Counted from the first letter of the stretch, positions 44,630 through 54,529 are shown. The stretch is DNA of 64,000 nt from MD308 sp051888795 (GCA_051888795.1 JBJFCD010000213.1:1-64000); one strand, 5' to 3'. Notes: generated by a model from the letters alone, not told the origin. Numbers and translations: made by a program.

Positions 44630-44686
44630 ATTTTATAAATTGGGACGTAGTAAAATGCAATTTTACTACGTCCCAATTTATAAAAT
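44630..44686. repeat. Perfect 26-bp palindrome upstream of plsX
   Basis: The arms 44630-44655 and 44661-44686 are perfect complements around a 5-base loop (tgcaa), with a core gggacgtagtaaaa. Neither strand has a classical T run directly after the stem. It lies between the rpmF terminator and the plsX promoter. It could be an extra terminator, an operator or a dispersed palindromic repeat. Confidence 0.85.
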
Positions 44687-44688
44687 AC

Positions 44689-44718
44689 GGTGTACCAAAA
44701 TGAAAAACAGGGTGTACC
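44689..44718. repeat. Pair of 8-bp direct repeats (ggtgtacc)
   Basis: Exact copies of ggtgtacc occur at 44689-44696 and 44711-44718, 22 bases apart, about two helical turns. They lie immediately beside the 26-bp palindrome upstream of plsX. Confidence 0.6.
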
Positions 44719-44752
44719 TTTTTTTCTTTCACGTTTTTTTGCGCATCAAAAA

Positions 44753-44784
44753 ACACACGAATCAATGCTATTGATTTCGTGTGT
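44753..44784 (-). terminator. Terminator of the DUF177-rpmF operon
   Basis: The arms acacacga-atcaat and attgat-t-tcgtgtgt pair with one bulged base. On the minus strand TTTTTTGATG follows. It lies 20 bases past the rpmF stop. Confidence 0.85.
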
Positions 44785-44803
44785 CTCCTGCACTTTTCTT
44801 AAA

Positions 44804-44983
44804 TTAGTCCTGCGGAATGATTTCTTTTTTATTGTAGCTGCCGCAAGCTTTGCAAACTCTGTGTGGCATCATTAATTCGCCGCATTTGCTGCACTTTACA
44901 AGAGTTGGTGCGCTCATTTTCCAGTTTGCTCTTCTTTTATCTCTTCTGCCTTTAGAAGATTTGTTCTTTGGACAAATTGACAT
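44804..44983 (-). CDS. rpmF: 50S ribosomal protein L32
   Basis: This 59-residue basic protein starts MSICPKNKSSKGRRDKRRAN and has a zinc ribbon of four cysteines (VKCSKCGELM, RVCKACGSYN). It ends KKEIIPQD. AAGGAGG lies 9 bases upstream. It is a structural protein of the large ribosomal subunit, and the intact four-Cys ribbon marks the zinc-bound form. It follows the DUF177 gene by 3 bases, the standard pair. Confidence 0.97.
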   Translation of the reverse strand: MSICPKNKSSKGRRDKRRANWKMSAPTLVKCSKCGELMMPHRVCKACGSYNKKEIIPQD

Positions 44984-44986
44984 AGG

Positions 44987-45520
44987 TTACACCTCCTTAA
45001 AATTCTTAAACACATCGCGGATAACTGACATTCTAGGGTCAATACCTGTATCTTCGCAGTCACAGGTACCCTCATTTAGGTTTTGACCACATACATTACA
45101 AATTCCCTTACAGGATTCGCTGCATAGAATTTTCATCGGCCATCCTACTAAAATCTCATTATAGAGTAATCTGTCTACGTCAAGATGATATCCGTCAATA
45201 TAATTGTTCTCATCTAAATCATCGTTCTTTTCCGAACTTGCTTCTGCAGATGGCATCTCCACTTCTCTTTCGAAATCCAGATTGAATTCCACCGGTACTG
45301 CTGTAAGGCAGCGGTCGCACGGTGCTTCTATCACAAGTCTGCATGTTCCTTTCACCTTCAGCTTTTGATTCCCCGCATATTCTACAATAATGTGGGCATC
45401 ATCCTTTGAAATAACCGGATACACATCAGACTTCATCCTGAACTCCTGCATCGAGCAGGAAACAGTCTCATCCACAGGTCTATGCTGTTCAGATAAAACA
45501 CTGGATAGGTCTAATAACAT
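44987..45520 (-). CDS. DUF177 (YceD) family protein
   Basis: This 177-residue protein is encoded just before rpmF in most bacteria and is linked to 23S rRNA accumulation and large-subunit assembly. The family core VKGTCRLVIEAPCDRCLTAV is seen, plus a C-terminal cysteine group (CSESCKGICNVCGQN, TCDC) that may hold zinc. I used the ATG at 45520 (MLLDLSSVLSEQ), which follows GGGGTGAT. The ATG at 45538 lies almost at the transcription start predicted from the consensus promoter at 45548-45575. Confidence 0.9.
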   Translation of the reverse strand: MLLDLSSVLSEQHRPVDETVSCSMQEFRMKSDVYPVISKDDAHIIVEYAGNQKLKVKGTCRLVIEAPCDRCLTAVPVEFNLDFEREVEMPSAEASSEKNDDLDENNYIDGYHLDVDRLLYNEILVGWPMKILCSESCKGICNVCGQNLNEGTCDCEDTGIDPRMSVIRDVFKNFKEV

Positions 45521-45547
45521 ACTATCACCCCTATTCATACCTAAATC

Positions 45548-45575
45548 ATTATATCATGTAAAAGTCTTTTGTCAA
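45548..45575 (-). promoter_or_regulatory. Near-consensus sigma-A promoter of the DUF177-rpmF operon
   Basis: TTGACA and TATAAT, both perfect, are 16 bases apart on the minus strand, as expected for a strong ribosomal-protein promoter. The predicted start is near 45541, leaving a leader of about 20 bases. Confidence 0.85.
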
Positions 45576-45681
45576 CCGTAACTTGTGGATTTTCTTTAAA
45601 AAATCGCATAAAAATATACTATATAATGTTTTTTCAGTATTTTTTCAAAACAAGGCTCACAATTTTCCAGCAAACCCACAA

Positions 45682-45711
45682 ATACCTCCCCGGCAGCCAC
45701 CGGGAAGGTAT
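45682..45711. terminator. Terminator after ackA
   Basis: The arms atacctccccgg and ccgggaaggtat pair with one G-T wobble around a 6-base loop. The T run after it on the minus strand is short (TATTTGTGG). It is 30 bases past the ackA stop. The remainder of 45521-45740 holds only this and the DUF177 promoter. Confidence 0.72.
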
Positions 45712-45740
45712 CTTAAGATTCATCCAAAAAATCAAAGCAA

Positions 45741-46931
45741 TTATACTAATGCTACAGTCTCTCTTGCGATAGCGAGCTCTTCATTTGTAGGAATAACAGC
45801 AACTTTTACTTTGGAATCTGCAGTAGAGATCATAAGATCTTCTCCGCGTTTCTTGTTTGCTTCTTCATCAACAGTGATTCCGAGATATCCAAGGTAATCA
45901 AGAATCATCTTACGAACTGTACCGGAATTCTCACCAATACCTGCTGTAAATGCAATGGCATCTACACCATTCATTGCTGCCACATAAGATCCGATGTATT
46001 TTGCTACACGATAGCAGAATACTTCCATAGCTGCCTTTGCATATTTATTTCCGCTGTTCATTCCTTCTTCAAGGTCACGGAAATCGCTGGAAAGGTTTTT
46101 GGAAATACCAAGCACACCTGATTTCTTGTTCAATACGTTCATAACACCTGCGATATCAAGATCTTCTTTCTTTGCGATATATTCCATGATAGCCGGATCC
46201 ATATCACCGGAACGTGTTCCCATTACAAGACCTTCAAGAGGAGTAAGTCCCATAGATGTATCTACACATTCTCCGTTTAATACAGCACTGATAGAAGCGC
46301 CGTTACCAAGGTGTGCAACGATAATCTTGGAAGCTTTCAGATCAAGTCCCATGAACTCTGCTGCGTGTTTGGATACAAAGCTGTGGCTTGTACCGTGGAA
46401 ACCGTAACGTCTTACAGCATATTTCTCATAGTACTCATATGGAAGTCCATATAAATATGCTTTTTCAGGCATTGTCTGATGGAATGCTGTGTCGAATACA
46501 GCAACCATAGGTGTACCAGGCATTAATTCCTGACATGCATTGATTCCGATTAAGTTTGCAGGATTGTGAAGTGGTGCAAGGTCATTACACTCTTCAATTG
46601 CTGCTTTTACTTCCTCTGTGATCACTACGGAACTTGCAAATTTCTCTCCGCCGTGTACAACACGATGTCCTACTGCTCCGATCTCATCAAGACTCTTAAC
46701 AACACCTGTCTCTGCATTTGTCAATGCGTTGATAACAAACTGGATTGCCTCTGTGTGAGTTGGCATAGCCAGTTCACTAACAGCCTTATCCCCACCAGCC
46801 GGCTGATATGTAAGGCGTCCATCGATACCAATTCTCTCGCAAAGACCTTTTGCAAGAACCTGCTCTGACTCTGAATTAATGAGCTGGAACTTCAGTGAAG
46901 AGCTTCCGCAGTTAATTACTAATACATTCAT
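45741..46931 (-). CDS. ackA: Acetate kinase
   Basis: This enzyme makes ATP from acetyl phosphate and ADP, releasing acetate as an end product. The 396-residue length is typical. The start MNVLVINCGSSSLKFQLI and the GHRVVHGGEKF, FDTAFHQTMPE and FHGTSHSFVSKHAA segments are conserved. MGLTPLEGLVMGTRSGDMDP and FTAGIGENSGTVRKM complete the ATP site. It follows pta by 22 bases. Confidence 0.98.
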   Translation of the reverse strand: MNVLVINCGSSSLKFQLINSESEQVLAKGLCERIGIDGRLTYQPAGGDKAVSELAMPTHTEAIQFVINALTNAETGVVKSLDEIGAVGHRVVHGGEKFASSVVITEEVKAAIEECNDLAPLHNPANLIGINACQELMPGTPMVAVFDTAFHQTMPEKAYLYGLPYEYYEKYAVRRYGFHGTSHSFVSKHAAEFMGLDLKASKIIVAHLGNGASISAVLNGECVDTSMGLTPLEGLVMGTRSGDMDPAIMEYIAKKEDLDIAGVMNVLNKKSGVLGISKNLSSDFRDLEEGMNSGNKYAKAAMEVFCYRVAKYIGSYVAAMNGVDAIAFTAGIGENSGTVRKMILDYLGYLGITVDEEANKKRGEDLMISTADSKVKVAVIPTNEELAIARETVALV

Positions 46932-46953
46932 TTTTTTTACCTCTCTTTAATAT

Positions 46954-47958
46954 TTATTTATCCTCAGCCATACACTGTACTGCTGTGATTGCAACAACAC
47001 CTTCGATATCCTTAGCACTGCATCCGCGGGACAGATCATTTACAGGAGCTGCGATACCCTGTGTAAGTGGTCCGTATGCTTCAGCTTTTCCAAGTCTCTG
47101 AGCCAGTTTATATCCGATATTTCCTGCATCAAGATCTGGGAATACAAGTACATTTGCCTTACCTGCAACCGGGCTTCCCGGTGCTTTGGATGCGCCTACT
47201 TCCGGTACGATAGCTGCATCAAGCTGGAATTCTCCGTCTAAAAGAAGTCCTTCTCTTGCATTCTCTTTTGCGATACGTGTAGCTTCAACAACTTTATCAA
47301 CGTCAGGATGTTTTGCACTGCCCTTTGTAGAGTGTGAAAGCATAGCAACGATTGGCTCTTTTCCTGTCAAAAGTTCGAAAGAATCTGCAGATGAAAGTGC
47401 GATTGCAGCAAGTTTTTCCGGATCTGGATTCTGCTCAAGACCAGAATCAGCAAATACGAATGTTCCGTCTGCTCCCATATCGCAATCCGGTACTACAATT
47501 ACGAAAAATGCGGATACAAGCTTTGTGCCCGGTTTTGTCTTCAGAATCTGGAGGCAAGGTCTCAGTGTGTCAGCTGTAGAGTGACATGCACCACTTACCA
47601 TACCGTCAGCATCTTTCATCTTAACCATCATAACACCGTAGTACAGGTAATTTGTGAGAAGAAGCTCTCTTGCCTGTTCCTCTGTCATGCCTTTTTTCTG
47701 ACGAAGTTCTACAAGCTTAGCGATGTACTCTTCTGTCTTCGGGTTTGTAGCAGGATCTACGATTGTAGCTCCGCTGATATCAAAAGATCCCTTATTCTTA
47801 GCAATCTCTTCTTCGCTTCCTACAAGAATCAGGTTCGCTGTTCCTTCTTTTAAAACAGCTTCTGCAGCTTCATAAGTTCTAATGTCTTCTGTCTCCGGAA
47901 GAACAATTGTTTTTTTACATGTTTTTGCTTTTGCTTTGATTTCATCTATAAATCCCAT
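46954..47958 (-). CDS. pta: Phosphate acetyltransferase
   Basis: This enzyme converts acetyl-CoA and phosphate to acetyl phosphate, feeding acetate kinase. This is the short, catalytic-domain-only form of 334 residues. Conserved pieces are MVSGACHSTADTLRPCLQIL, SAFFVIVVPDCDMGADGTFV, MLSHSTKGSAKHPDVDKV and VFPDLDAGNIGYKLAQRLGK. AAAGGAG precedes the ATG, and the promoter is at 47994-48022. Confidence 0.97.
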   Translation of the reverse strand: MGFIDEIKAKAKTCKKTIVLPETEDIRTYEAAEAVLKEGTANLILVGSEEEIAKNKGSFDISGATIVDPATNPKTEEYIAKLVELRQKKGMTEEQARELLLTNYLYYGVMMVKMKDADGMVSGACHSTADTLRPCLQILKTKPGTKLVSAFFVIVVPDCDMGADGTFVFADSGLEQNPDPEKLAAIALSSADSFELLTGKEPIVAMLSHSTKGSAKHPDVDKVVEATRIAKENAREGLLLDGEFQLDAAIVPEVGASKAPGSPVAGKANVLVFPDLDAGNIGYKLAQRLGKAEAYGPLTQGIAAPVNDLSRGCSAKDIEGVVAITAVQCMAEDK

Positions 47959-47993
47959 TGCGATATAGACTCCTTTCTTTTTCTGTTATTGCC

Positions 47994-48022
47994 ATTATAA
48001 TACAAAATAATTCGGTATACAA
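47994..48022 (-). promoter_or_regulatory. Sigma-A promoter of pta-ackA
   Basis: Minus-strand TTGTAT, 17 bases and TATAAT end 35 bases upstream of the pta ATG. Confidence 0.75.
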
Positions 48023-48102
48023 GCCACTCTTGTGTCTCTTTTTACGTACATTTTAACAATTATTAGTTACTTTTTTGTTATTGAGATCACCTATATACAC
48101 AA

Positions 48103-48132
48103 AGAAAGCCACAGCAAATGCCATGGCTTTCT
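48103..48132. terminator. Terminator after the giant surface-protein gene
   Basis: The arms agaaagcca and tggctttct form a 9-bp stem with a partly paired 12-base loop, 8 bases past the stop at 48140. Confidence 0.7.
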
Positions 48133-48139
48133 CTTTTCT

Positions 48140-51100
48140 TTATTGTACTGTTACGGTACATTTTACTTTTTTCTTTCCTGATTGAACAGTAATGACTGCT
48201 TTTCCCTTTTTCTTTGCTGTGATCACGCCGAATTTACTTACTTTTGCAACTGTTGATTTCGAGCTCTTGTAAGTTGTCTTGGATGTGCTCGTGATCGGGA
48301 TAATCGTTGGACTCAGTTTATAGGTTTTTCCTGCTTTCAAAACAATCTTCTTTGGTATGTTTTTAACAGAAGAAGTCTCAACTGCTTTCTTCTGCACCGT
48401 TATCGTAATCGTCTTCACTAATCCACTTGCAAGTGTAATCGTAAGCTTTGCCTTTCCAGTCTTACTGCCTGCTTTAATCTTGCAGGTTCCATTTGACTTA
48501 CCGGAAACAGTGAAAATCTTTTTATTGCTGGAAACCCAGCTCTTTACAGAATCTCCTGCAGCATAGGTCACTTTGAATTTGGAAGTACTCTGTTTCGTCT
48601 TCAGTTTCAGCGAAGAAGCATTTACAGAAACCGTTGCTTTCAACTTACTTCCATAAGCCTCTGTCTCAGAAGCTCCACAGACCTCACAGACATGCTTACG
48701 CGTTGCCTTATTAAACACTGTCGCTTTTGAAACAACAATCCAGCTTCCATAAGAATGACCAAGTGCTTCAATCGTTTCTCCTGCTTTTACAAGTTCACCA
48801 CAATCTTTGCAATAGGTATCGCCAGTATAACCTTCTTCTTCACAAGTTGCGTTTTTCTTATTTCTTACCTCCAGATTCTGATGTCCCGTTTCTGTACAAT
48901 CGCCGGGTTGTGGATCCGGATCCGGTATCGGATCCACTTCCTTTACAGGAACGTCCTTATCCATCACTCCGTCACCATCAGTATCTGCCTTGACTTTAAC
49001 TTCCGGTGTCCCATCTTCACTGTTTTCTTCTACAATTACTTCGACACTATCATATTGGTCAAGTTCATCTAACTTCTGAGAAGTTTCTTTCCCGTCCTCA
49101 GAAATAGTAATCACAGCACTCTCTGCACCATCCATTGTAAATCCGTTGTCCTGATCTGTAACCTCAACGGTATTTTCAGAGGTCGTACCCTCAATCACTA
49201 CAGAATCTGCATATTTGCTTTCGGTTTCCTCATCAGACGTGTAATCAAGTATTATTTTGAAAGAAGATGGACCCTTTGATATTATCGATGCACTATTACT
49301 TTCGGACATATTATTGATAACGGAAATATCCATATCTGCCTTTCGGGAATTCTGTACAGTAATACTTCCTTCATCTCCCGCAAGAGAAACCGATGCCTGT
49401 GCTGTCACATTGCTAAGATGAAGCGGATGATCATCCTTTACCCAGTATAGTTGACTATTAACTTCGTCATCTGAACTGCCCTCTGTCTCCCCACTCATAA
49501 AATATGTAACAGGAGTCAGCAAATCTCCACTCACATCATCTTCTTTAACCAGAGACTGTTTATCACCTGCAGAAGCAGAAATATTCATTGGTATATTAAA
49601 TCCATTTTTTAATTCCAAAAGTCGATTTTGCTTTTCTTCCAGGTATGGATTCTTCTCACCATTTCCGTAAGCTTTCGCAATATCATAAAAGTAATCAGGA
49701 ATCTCCGCGTATTTCATCCAGCGAAGCGGATTAAAACTCGAGGTTCTATCATCTATATAATTATAACTCCAGTGTTTTACTTTCCCATATTCATCCAAAT
49801 AAAACGTAATCACTCGCTCTTCCTGAAGCGAATTACAATCATATACAATAAGTTTCGGTTTATCAATAATAAAGTTTCCGTCTTTATCAACAGAATCTTC
49901 TGTCCATTTTACTGGAAGCAAGGTATGGGAAGTTTCTTTTATATCTCTATATTTGTATCCAAAAACACAGGGATTTCCATTATTATAAATATAATTATTC
50001 ACCGTCTTTATGAAACCTTCAAGATCATTTTCATTTTCGGTTAGTTCATCTTCGAAAGCTTCAATTGACTGCATTTCAAATACTAGTTGAATAAACTCTT
50101 TTACTGTAAGATTCATCTTAGAAATATTTGTTGTTAGTGATGCATCAAACATACTTGGGACATGCAAATCAGAAACATCAGGTCTTCCTTGTTTTACCAT
50201 TCCTACTGTTGCAGCCAATCCAAAACAATATCCTTCTTCTCCGCTATTTGGTGTTTTTTCAAGTACCAGCTTTGCTCTGGATGCCCCCAAAACATAGTTA
50301 ATCATTTTTTCATCTATTTTTTCGTTTAAACTCCACGGACACCAAGAATCACTAAGTGTCTTTTTTGACCAGACCTCTTTACTGGACCAACTTCCGGAAA
50401 CAGCACCATTTTCTTCCAAAATCCCTTCGTCTAATGTCAAATAAACTTCTGTATCTGCCGCAACAGCATTTCCTTCTATATTTTCAAAAAAAACTTGATC
50501 ACTTAATTCATCTGACGAAGTAATCATAAAAGATCCCAGCTTTGCATTATCTTTTACAGATATAATATTTGCCATGCCGCCTTTCGCTATGACATTTCTT
50601 GTCAGCTTTATTTCATAACCTATCAATCCGTCTCTTCGGATATAGTTTCCTCTGCATGTATCATACTGATTAATGTATATTCCAACCACATAATCTCCTA
50701 ACACTGCCCCGTTCCCTAAATTCTCCGGATAATTCTCTTTCAGATATTTCCATATATCCGAATCATATACCGCATAATAGGTTCCGGTTGAAGAGTTAAA
50801 TATTTTCTCGCCGATTGTTTTTACATTTTCTCCTATAGTGACATATTGAAGTTTTTTACATCTTGCAAAAGCTTCATCTCCGATTTGGGTTACACTGTTT
50901 GGAATATCTACAGATTCCAGTGAGTCACAACCTGAAAATGCCCAGGAGCCGATCTTTTGAAGTCCATTCTCCAATGTAATCTTTTTTACACCGCTTCCGC
51001 TAAATGCATTTTCTTCTAAAGTTGTAACATTCCCCGGAATTACCAATTCATATACTGACTCTGTTCCGTCCGGAAGTGTAGTCACAGTAGGAAAATAAGT

Positions 51101-54100
51101 GGAAAATGCCCTCGCTCCAATGGTTTTCACTGTTGAAGGGATATTTATCTCTGTGACTCCTTTTGCAACCAAAAGAAGTTTTGTCTTCCCTTTATCATAC
51201 AGCACATTATCCTGAGCAGACAGATATGGATTGTCATCTACCACATAAATATTCTCAATTGTATATAAAGTTCCTGTCAATGCTCTTGGTTCTACTGTCT
51301 TTACCGCTTTCGACAAAGTAAGATTTTTTACCTCTGCAGCCATAATATTTCCAAATGCTCCGGCAGAAATATTGATCACACTGCATCCACCCAATGAATC
51401 AGGTATTGTCACGTCATTTGCTTTTCCGATATATTTTGTAATGGTCGCTTCTCCGTTGGAGACTGTATACTGAAAATCTTTCTCTATGTATGCATTTCCT
51501 GAGTTTTCTTCCGAAGACACCTCCCCCGTCGTCTGAAAATTATAACCATTTTTCTCTGCATAGGTTTCCGCATAAGATCCTTTTTCACCAACCACCGTAA
51601 TATTAGCGACATTTATTATATTATCAATTGATGTTACCTCCGGCGCAATGTAAACCATCAGATTATTTGTAACCCCTTCTTCTGTACTCTGATAAAAGGA
51701 GCCATGTTGGAGTTTTATTTCACCATTCAGGAAATATATAGCTGAATTTCCAGCCTTCATTTGAAATAACTGATAATTAAAATTCATATTTACACTATTA
51801 CAGTCAAAAATAATTGTACTTAAATCACATCCACTAAATGTACTGGAACCTGGGAAAACAAGACTATCATTTTTGAAACATATTTCATTCAAATTACAAT
51901 TTTCGAATGCGGATGTTTCAAGTGTCAGATTTTCCTGTTCAAAATTTAAATCTCCGGTAATTCCCGAATTTTTAAATGCATATAACCCTATGTTTGTAAG
52001 TGATTTTGGTAATTTCACTGTTGTAAGAGATGTACAGCCTAAAAATGCGCTTCCTCCAATTTTAGTAAGATTTGCAGGCAAATCAATATCGGAGAGACTT
52101 GTACAATTACTAAACAACGCATACGGAATCTCTGTAACAGTATCTGGGAGCTCTACAGAGACAAGCTTTTCATGGTCTTTAAATAAACTGCTCGGTATGC
52201 TGGTAATTCCTTCTTCAAAAATTACTTTCTCAAGATCCATACAATTATCAAAAGCATTATTCATGGAAGTTACATTTCCATGAATTGTAATCTCTTTCAA
52301 ATTCGGACAATTTTTAAAAAGAGAAGAAATATTGGTAATTTTTTCCGGTACTTTAAAGGATTCCAATCCTTTAGGTAACGCACTGGAAGAAATAGACGTT
52401 ACATTATTGCCAAGTTCAAGTGTGGTAAGATTTGAACAGCCCCAAAAACAATAATCCCCAATTATATATTCATTTTCCTGTTTATCAAGACCTTGAACTT
52501 CCTCAAGATTTTCACAGTTTTGAAAAGTGTAAAACCTAAGCCCTTTAACTTTTTTTGGGAAAACAACTTTTTTAAGGCTTGTACAGTCAGAAAACATATA
52601 CTGACATGCCCCATCAATATCTGCATCTTCTGGAAAGATCACTTCCTCAAGGCTACTACACCCCTTAAAGACGGCATATGTCCAATCTTCAGTATAACTG
52701 GTATTAACTCCTTTAAGACTGCTTAAATCTATTCTTTTCAAACTGCTACAATTATAAAAATCATAACTGTTTAACCAGGAAATACCTTCCGAAAGTTCAA
52801 GTCTACTTAGTTTTTTACAATTATAAAAAGAATTTTTTCCAAGACTGGCAGGACTATCCATATTCTCTATAACAACACTTTCCAGATTTTCACATCCATA
52901 AAAGCAATCATCTCCGCCAATTCCACCACCATTATGAACATAAACTTGTTTCAAGGATACACATCCATAAAATGTACTTCGTCCAATTGTACATGCTCCG
53001 AGACATTCAAATGAATACAAACTTGAACAATTATAAAATGCTTCAGAGCCAAGACTTTCCAGTGTATCCAGTTCCGGAATATCAACTAGCGAAGTACACT
53101 CTCTAAATGCTTTACTCCCAATAATTCTTAAATCATAAAATCCTTCTACTGTTTTCAGATTTGTACAGCCTACAAAACTTGACACCCCGATTTCTGAAAC
53201 TTTTGCATTAACTTTTACTGACTTCAGATTCGTACAATTTACAAAATTCCCTCCATGACTATATGGATTATCAAAAACAAGTGGCTCAGCTCCTTTATAT
53301 TGCTTTTTTATGACAAATTCTTCAAGCGATGTACAACCATTGCAGAAACCGCCCCATTCTCCTGGGGTTGCTTTTACACTATCAATCGTCAATGTTCTAA
53401 GCATTGTACAGCCACTAAATGCACTTGACCCTAAATATTCCATCGCTGGCAGAGATATTTCCCCTGTCAATTTTTCACAACATTGAAATGCATAATTTCC
53501 TATATATGTAATATTTCCAAGATCCGGCCATTGACTCAGATTTTTACAATTTCCAAATACTCCAGCATTCACTTTTGTTATTATTAATGGTATTAATACC
53601 TCTGTCAAATTCTCACAATCATAGAAGAAATATTGACCCAATGAAATTTCTGAATTATCAGAGCCGGCAACTTCAAATGTTTCCAGCGAAACACAATTTC
53701 GAAAGGCCTTTTCTTTCCATGACTGATTGTTCCATTTATTCACAAAAACTTTTCTCAGTTTATCACAAGAATAAGCATAAATATCGCTGACACTTCCAGA
53801 TACATATATTTCTTCCAAAGTCTCAAAATCCGGAACATACAAATAGGTATCTTCGCTTTCAACCTGTATATATTTGATTGAATTATTTCCATTACTACTT
53901 TGATAGTATTCCTTCACTCCTTCTTTCAAAATTAATGTTTCAACATTCGGGAAAAGATTATAATCAAATCCACGAATCTTAAACTTATTTCCAGTCACTT
54001 CTTTTCCGTCAAACACTATTGTTTTTACAGATGCTTTCTGCTCTTCACTTAAATCAATTGCTTTGATTTCAATAACAGATAAAGTACTGCCTGACGATGC

Positions 54101-54529
54101 CGGATGCCCTGTAAAAGAAATAGTTCCTTCTGAATCAAGTTCCCATGTCACTGTCCCATTATTTACTATATACTCTGAAGCAAGTGTCCCCTCAGCGACA
54201 ATATCCCCGGCCATCAGGATAATCTCTTCCATTTGATCCTTTGAATCTATTTCCGAATCCGATGATTCCTCATTTTGGGGTTCTAATGTGTCAATCTCAC
54301 CAGACTTCCTGATTTCATTCACTTCATTGTTTTCTTCTGTTTTTTCCTGTTGTTCCGAAACTTCTGCCACTTCCGATTCCATTTTCGTTTCTGATTCCGT
54401 TTCCGCAACATCGGATGCATAAACCATCGCAGACATCGGATTCATGATTATCGCAATCGCAACGATCAAAGCTGTAAAACTATGTCCCCTCTGTTTCCTC
54501 CTATTTTGTTTTTTTCCATTCTTTTTCAT
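48140..54529 (-). CDS. Giant secreted BspA-type leucine-rich-repeat protein with cysteine-peptidase-like and Ig-like domains
   Basis: This has 2129 residues. A long basic signal peptide (about 1-39, MVYASDVAE at the cleavage region) leads to an acidic Glu/Ser linker. A very long block of about 23-residue BspA/LRR_5 repeats follows (about 150-1000 and 1080-1330; typical units CTSLVDIPELDTLESLGSEA, FYNCSSL). Around 1435-1570 is a different domain, with GYCFGLAATVGMV (Cys1435), SHTLLPV (His1535) and IVYDCN (Asp1564, Asn1566), the order of a papain-like cysteine peptidase. Then come an acidic region, a calcium-loop-like DTDGDGVMDKD (about 1850), two CxxC pairs (CKDCG, CEVCG) and two C-terminal Ig-like (BIG_2-type) repeats. 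No LPXTG or C-terminal anchor is seen. It is probably an exported host- or surface-interaction protein. Confidence 0.85.
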   Translation of the reverse strand: MKKNGKKQNRRKQRGHSFTALIVAIAIIMNPMSAMVYASDVAETESETKMESEVAEVSEQQEKTEENNEVNEIRKSGEIDTLEPQNEESSDSEIDSKDQMEEIILMAGDIVAEGTLASEYIVNNGTVTWELDSEGTISFTGHPASSGSTLSVIEIKAIDLSEEQKASVKTIVFDGKEVTGNKFKIRGFDYNLFPNVETLILKEGVKEYYQSSNGNNSIKYIQVESEDTYLYVPDFETLEEIYVSGSVSDIYAYSCDKLRKVFVNKWNNQSWKEKAFRNCVSLETFEVAGSDNSEISLGQYFFYDCENLTEVLIPLIITKVNAGVFGNCKNLSQWPDLGNITYIGNYAFQCCEKLTGEISLPAMEYLGSSAFSGCTMLRTLTIDSVKATPGEWGGFCNGCTSLEEFVIKKQYKGAEPLVFDNPYSHGGNFVNCTNLKSVKVNAKVSEIGVSSFVGCTNLKTVEGFYDLRIIGSKAFRECTSLVDIPELDTLESLGSEAFYNCSSLYSFECLGACTIGRSTFYGCVSLKQVYVHNGGGIGGDDCFYGCENLESVVIENMDSPASLGKNSFYNCKKLSRLELSEGISWLNSYDFYNCSSLKRIDLSSLKGVNTSYTEDWTYAVFKGCSSLEEVIFPEDADIDGACQYMFSDCTSLKKVVFPKKVKGLRFYTFQNCENLEEVQGLDKQENEYIIGDYCFWGCSNLTTLELGNNVTSISSSALPKGLESFKVPEKITNISSLFKNCPNLKEITIHGNVTSMNNAFDNCMDLEKVIFEEGITSIPSSLFKDHEKLVSVELPDTVTEIPYALFSNCTSLSDIDLPANLTKIGGSAFLGCTSLTTVKLPKSLTNIGLYAFKNSGITGDLNFEQENLTLETSAFENCNLNEICFKNDSLVFPGSSTFSGCDLSTIIFDCNSVNMNFNYQLFQMKAGNSAIYFLNGEIKLQHGSFYQSTEEGVTNNLMVYIAPEVTSIDNIINVANITVVGEKGSYAETYAEKNGYNFQTTGEVSSEENSGNAYIEKDFQYTVSNGEATITKYIGKANDVTIPDSLGGCSVINISAGAFGNIMAAEVKNLTLSKAVKTVEPRALTGTLYTIENIYVVDDNPYLSAQDNVLYDKGKTKLLLVAKGVTEINIPSTVKTIGARAFSTYFPTVTTLPDGTESVYELVIPGNVTTLEENAFSGSGVKKITLENGLQKIGSWAFSGCDSLESVDIPNSVTQIGDEAFARCKKLQYVTIGENVKTIGEKIFNSSTGTYYAVYDSDIWKYLKENYPENLGNGAVLGDYVVGIYINQYDTCRGNYIRRDGLIGYEIKLTRNVIAKGGMANIISVKDNAKLGSFMITSSDELSDQVFFENIEGNAVAADTEVYLTLDEGILEENGAVSGSWSSKEVWSKKTLSDSWCPWSLNEKIDEKMINYVLGASRAKLVLEKTPNSGEEGYCFGLAATVGMVKQGRPDVSDLHVPSMFDASLTTNISKMNLTVKEFIQLVFEMQSIEAFEDELTENENDLEGFIKTVNNYIYNNGNPCVFGYKYRDIKETSHTLLPVKWTEDSVDKDGNFIIDKPKLIVYDCNSLQEERVITFYLDEYGKVKHWSYNYIDDRTSSFNPLRWMKYAEIPDYFYDIAKAYGNGEKNPYLEEKQNRLLELKNGFNIPMNISASAGDKQSLVKEDDVSGDLLTPVTYFMSGETEGSSDDEVNSQLYWVKDDHPLHLSNVTAQASVSLAGDEGSITVQNSRKADMDISVINNMSESNSASIISKGPSSFKIILDYTSDEETESKYADSVVIEGTTSENTVEVTDQDNGFTMDGAESAVITISEDGKETSQKLDELDQYDSVEVIVEENSEDGTPEVKVKADTDGDGVMDKDVPVKEVDPIPDPDPQPGDCTETGHQNLEVRNKKNATCEEEGYTGDTYCKDCGELVKAGETIEALGHSYGSWIVVSKATVFNKATRKHVCEVCGASETEAYGSKLKATVSVNASSLKLKTKQSTSKFKVTYAAGDSVKSWVSSNKKIFTVSGKSNGTCKIKAGSKTGKAKLTITLASGLVKTITITVQKKAVETSSVKNIPKKIVLKAGKTYKLSPTIIPITSTSKTTYKSSKSTVAKVSKFGVITAKKKGKAVITVQSGKKKVKCTVTVQ

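Noticed and set aside
48140..54529. Repeated Cys/Leu-rich segments as tandem gene fusion or assembly duplication
   Set aside because: The units are diverged, of the regular BspA/LRR_5 length and in one open frame; they are normal protein repeats rather than a DNA-level duplication.
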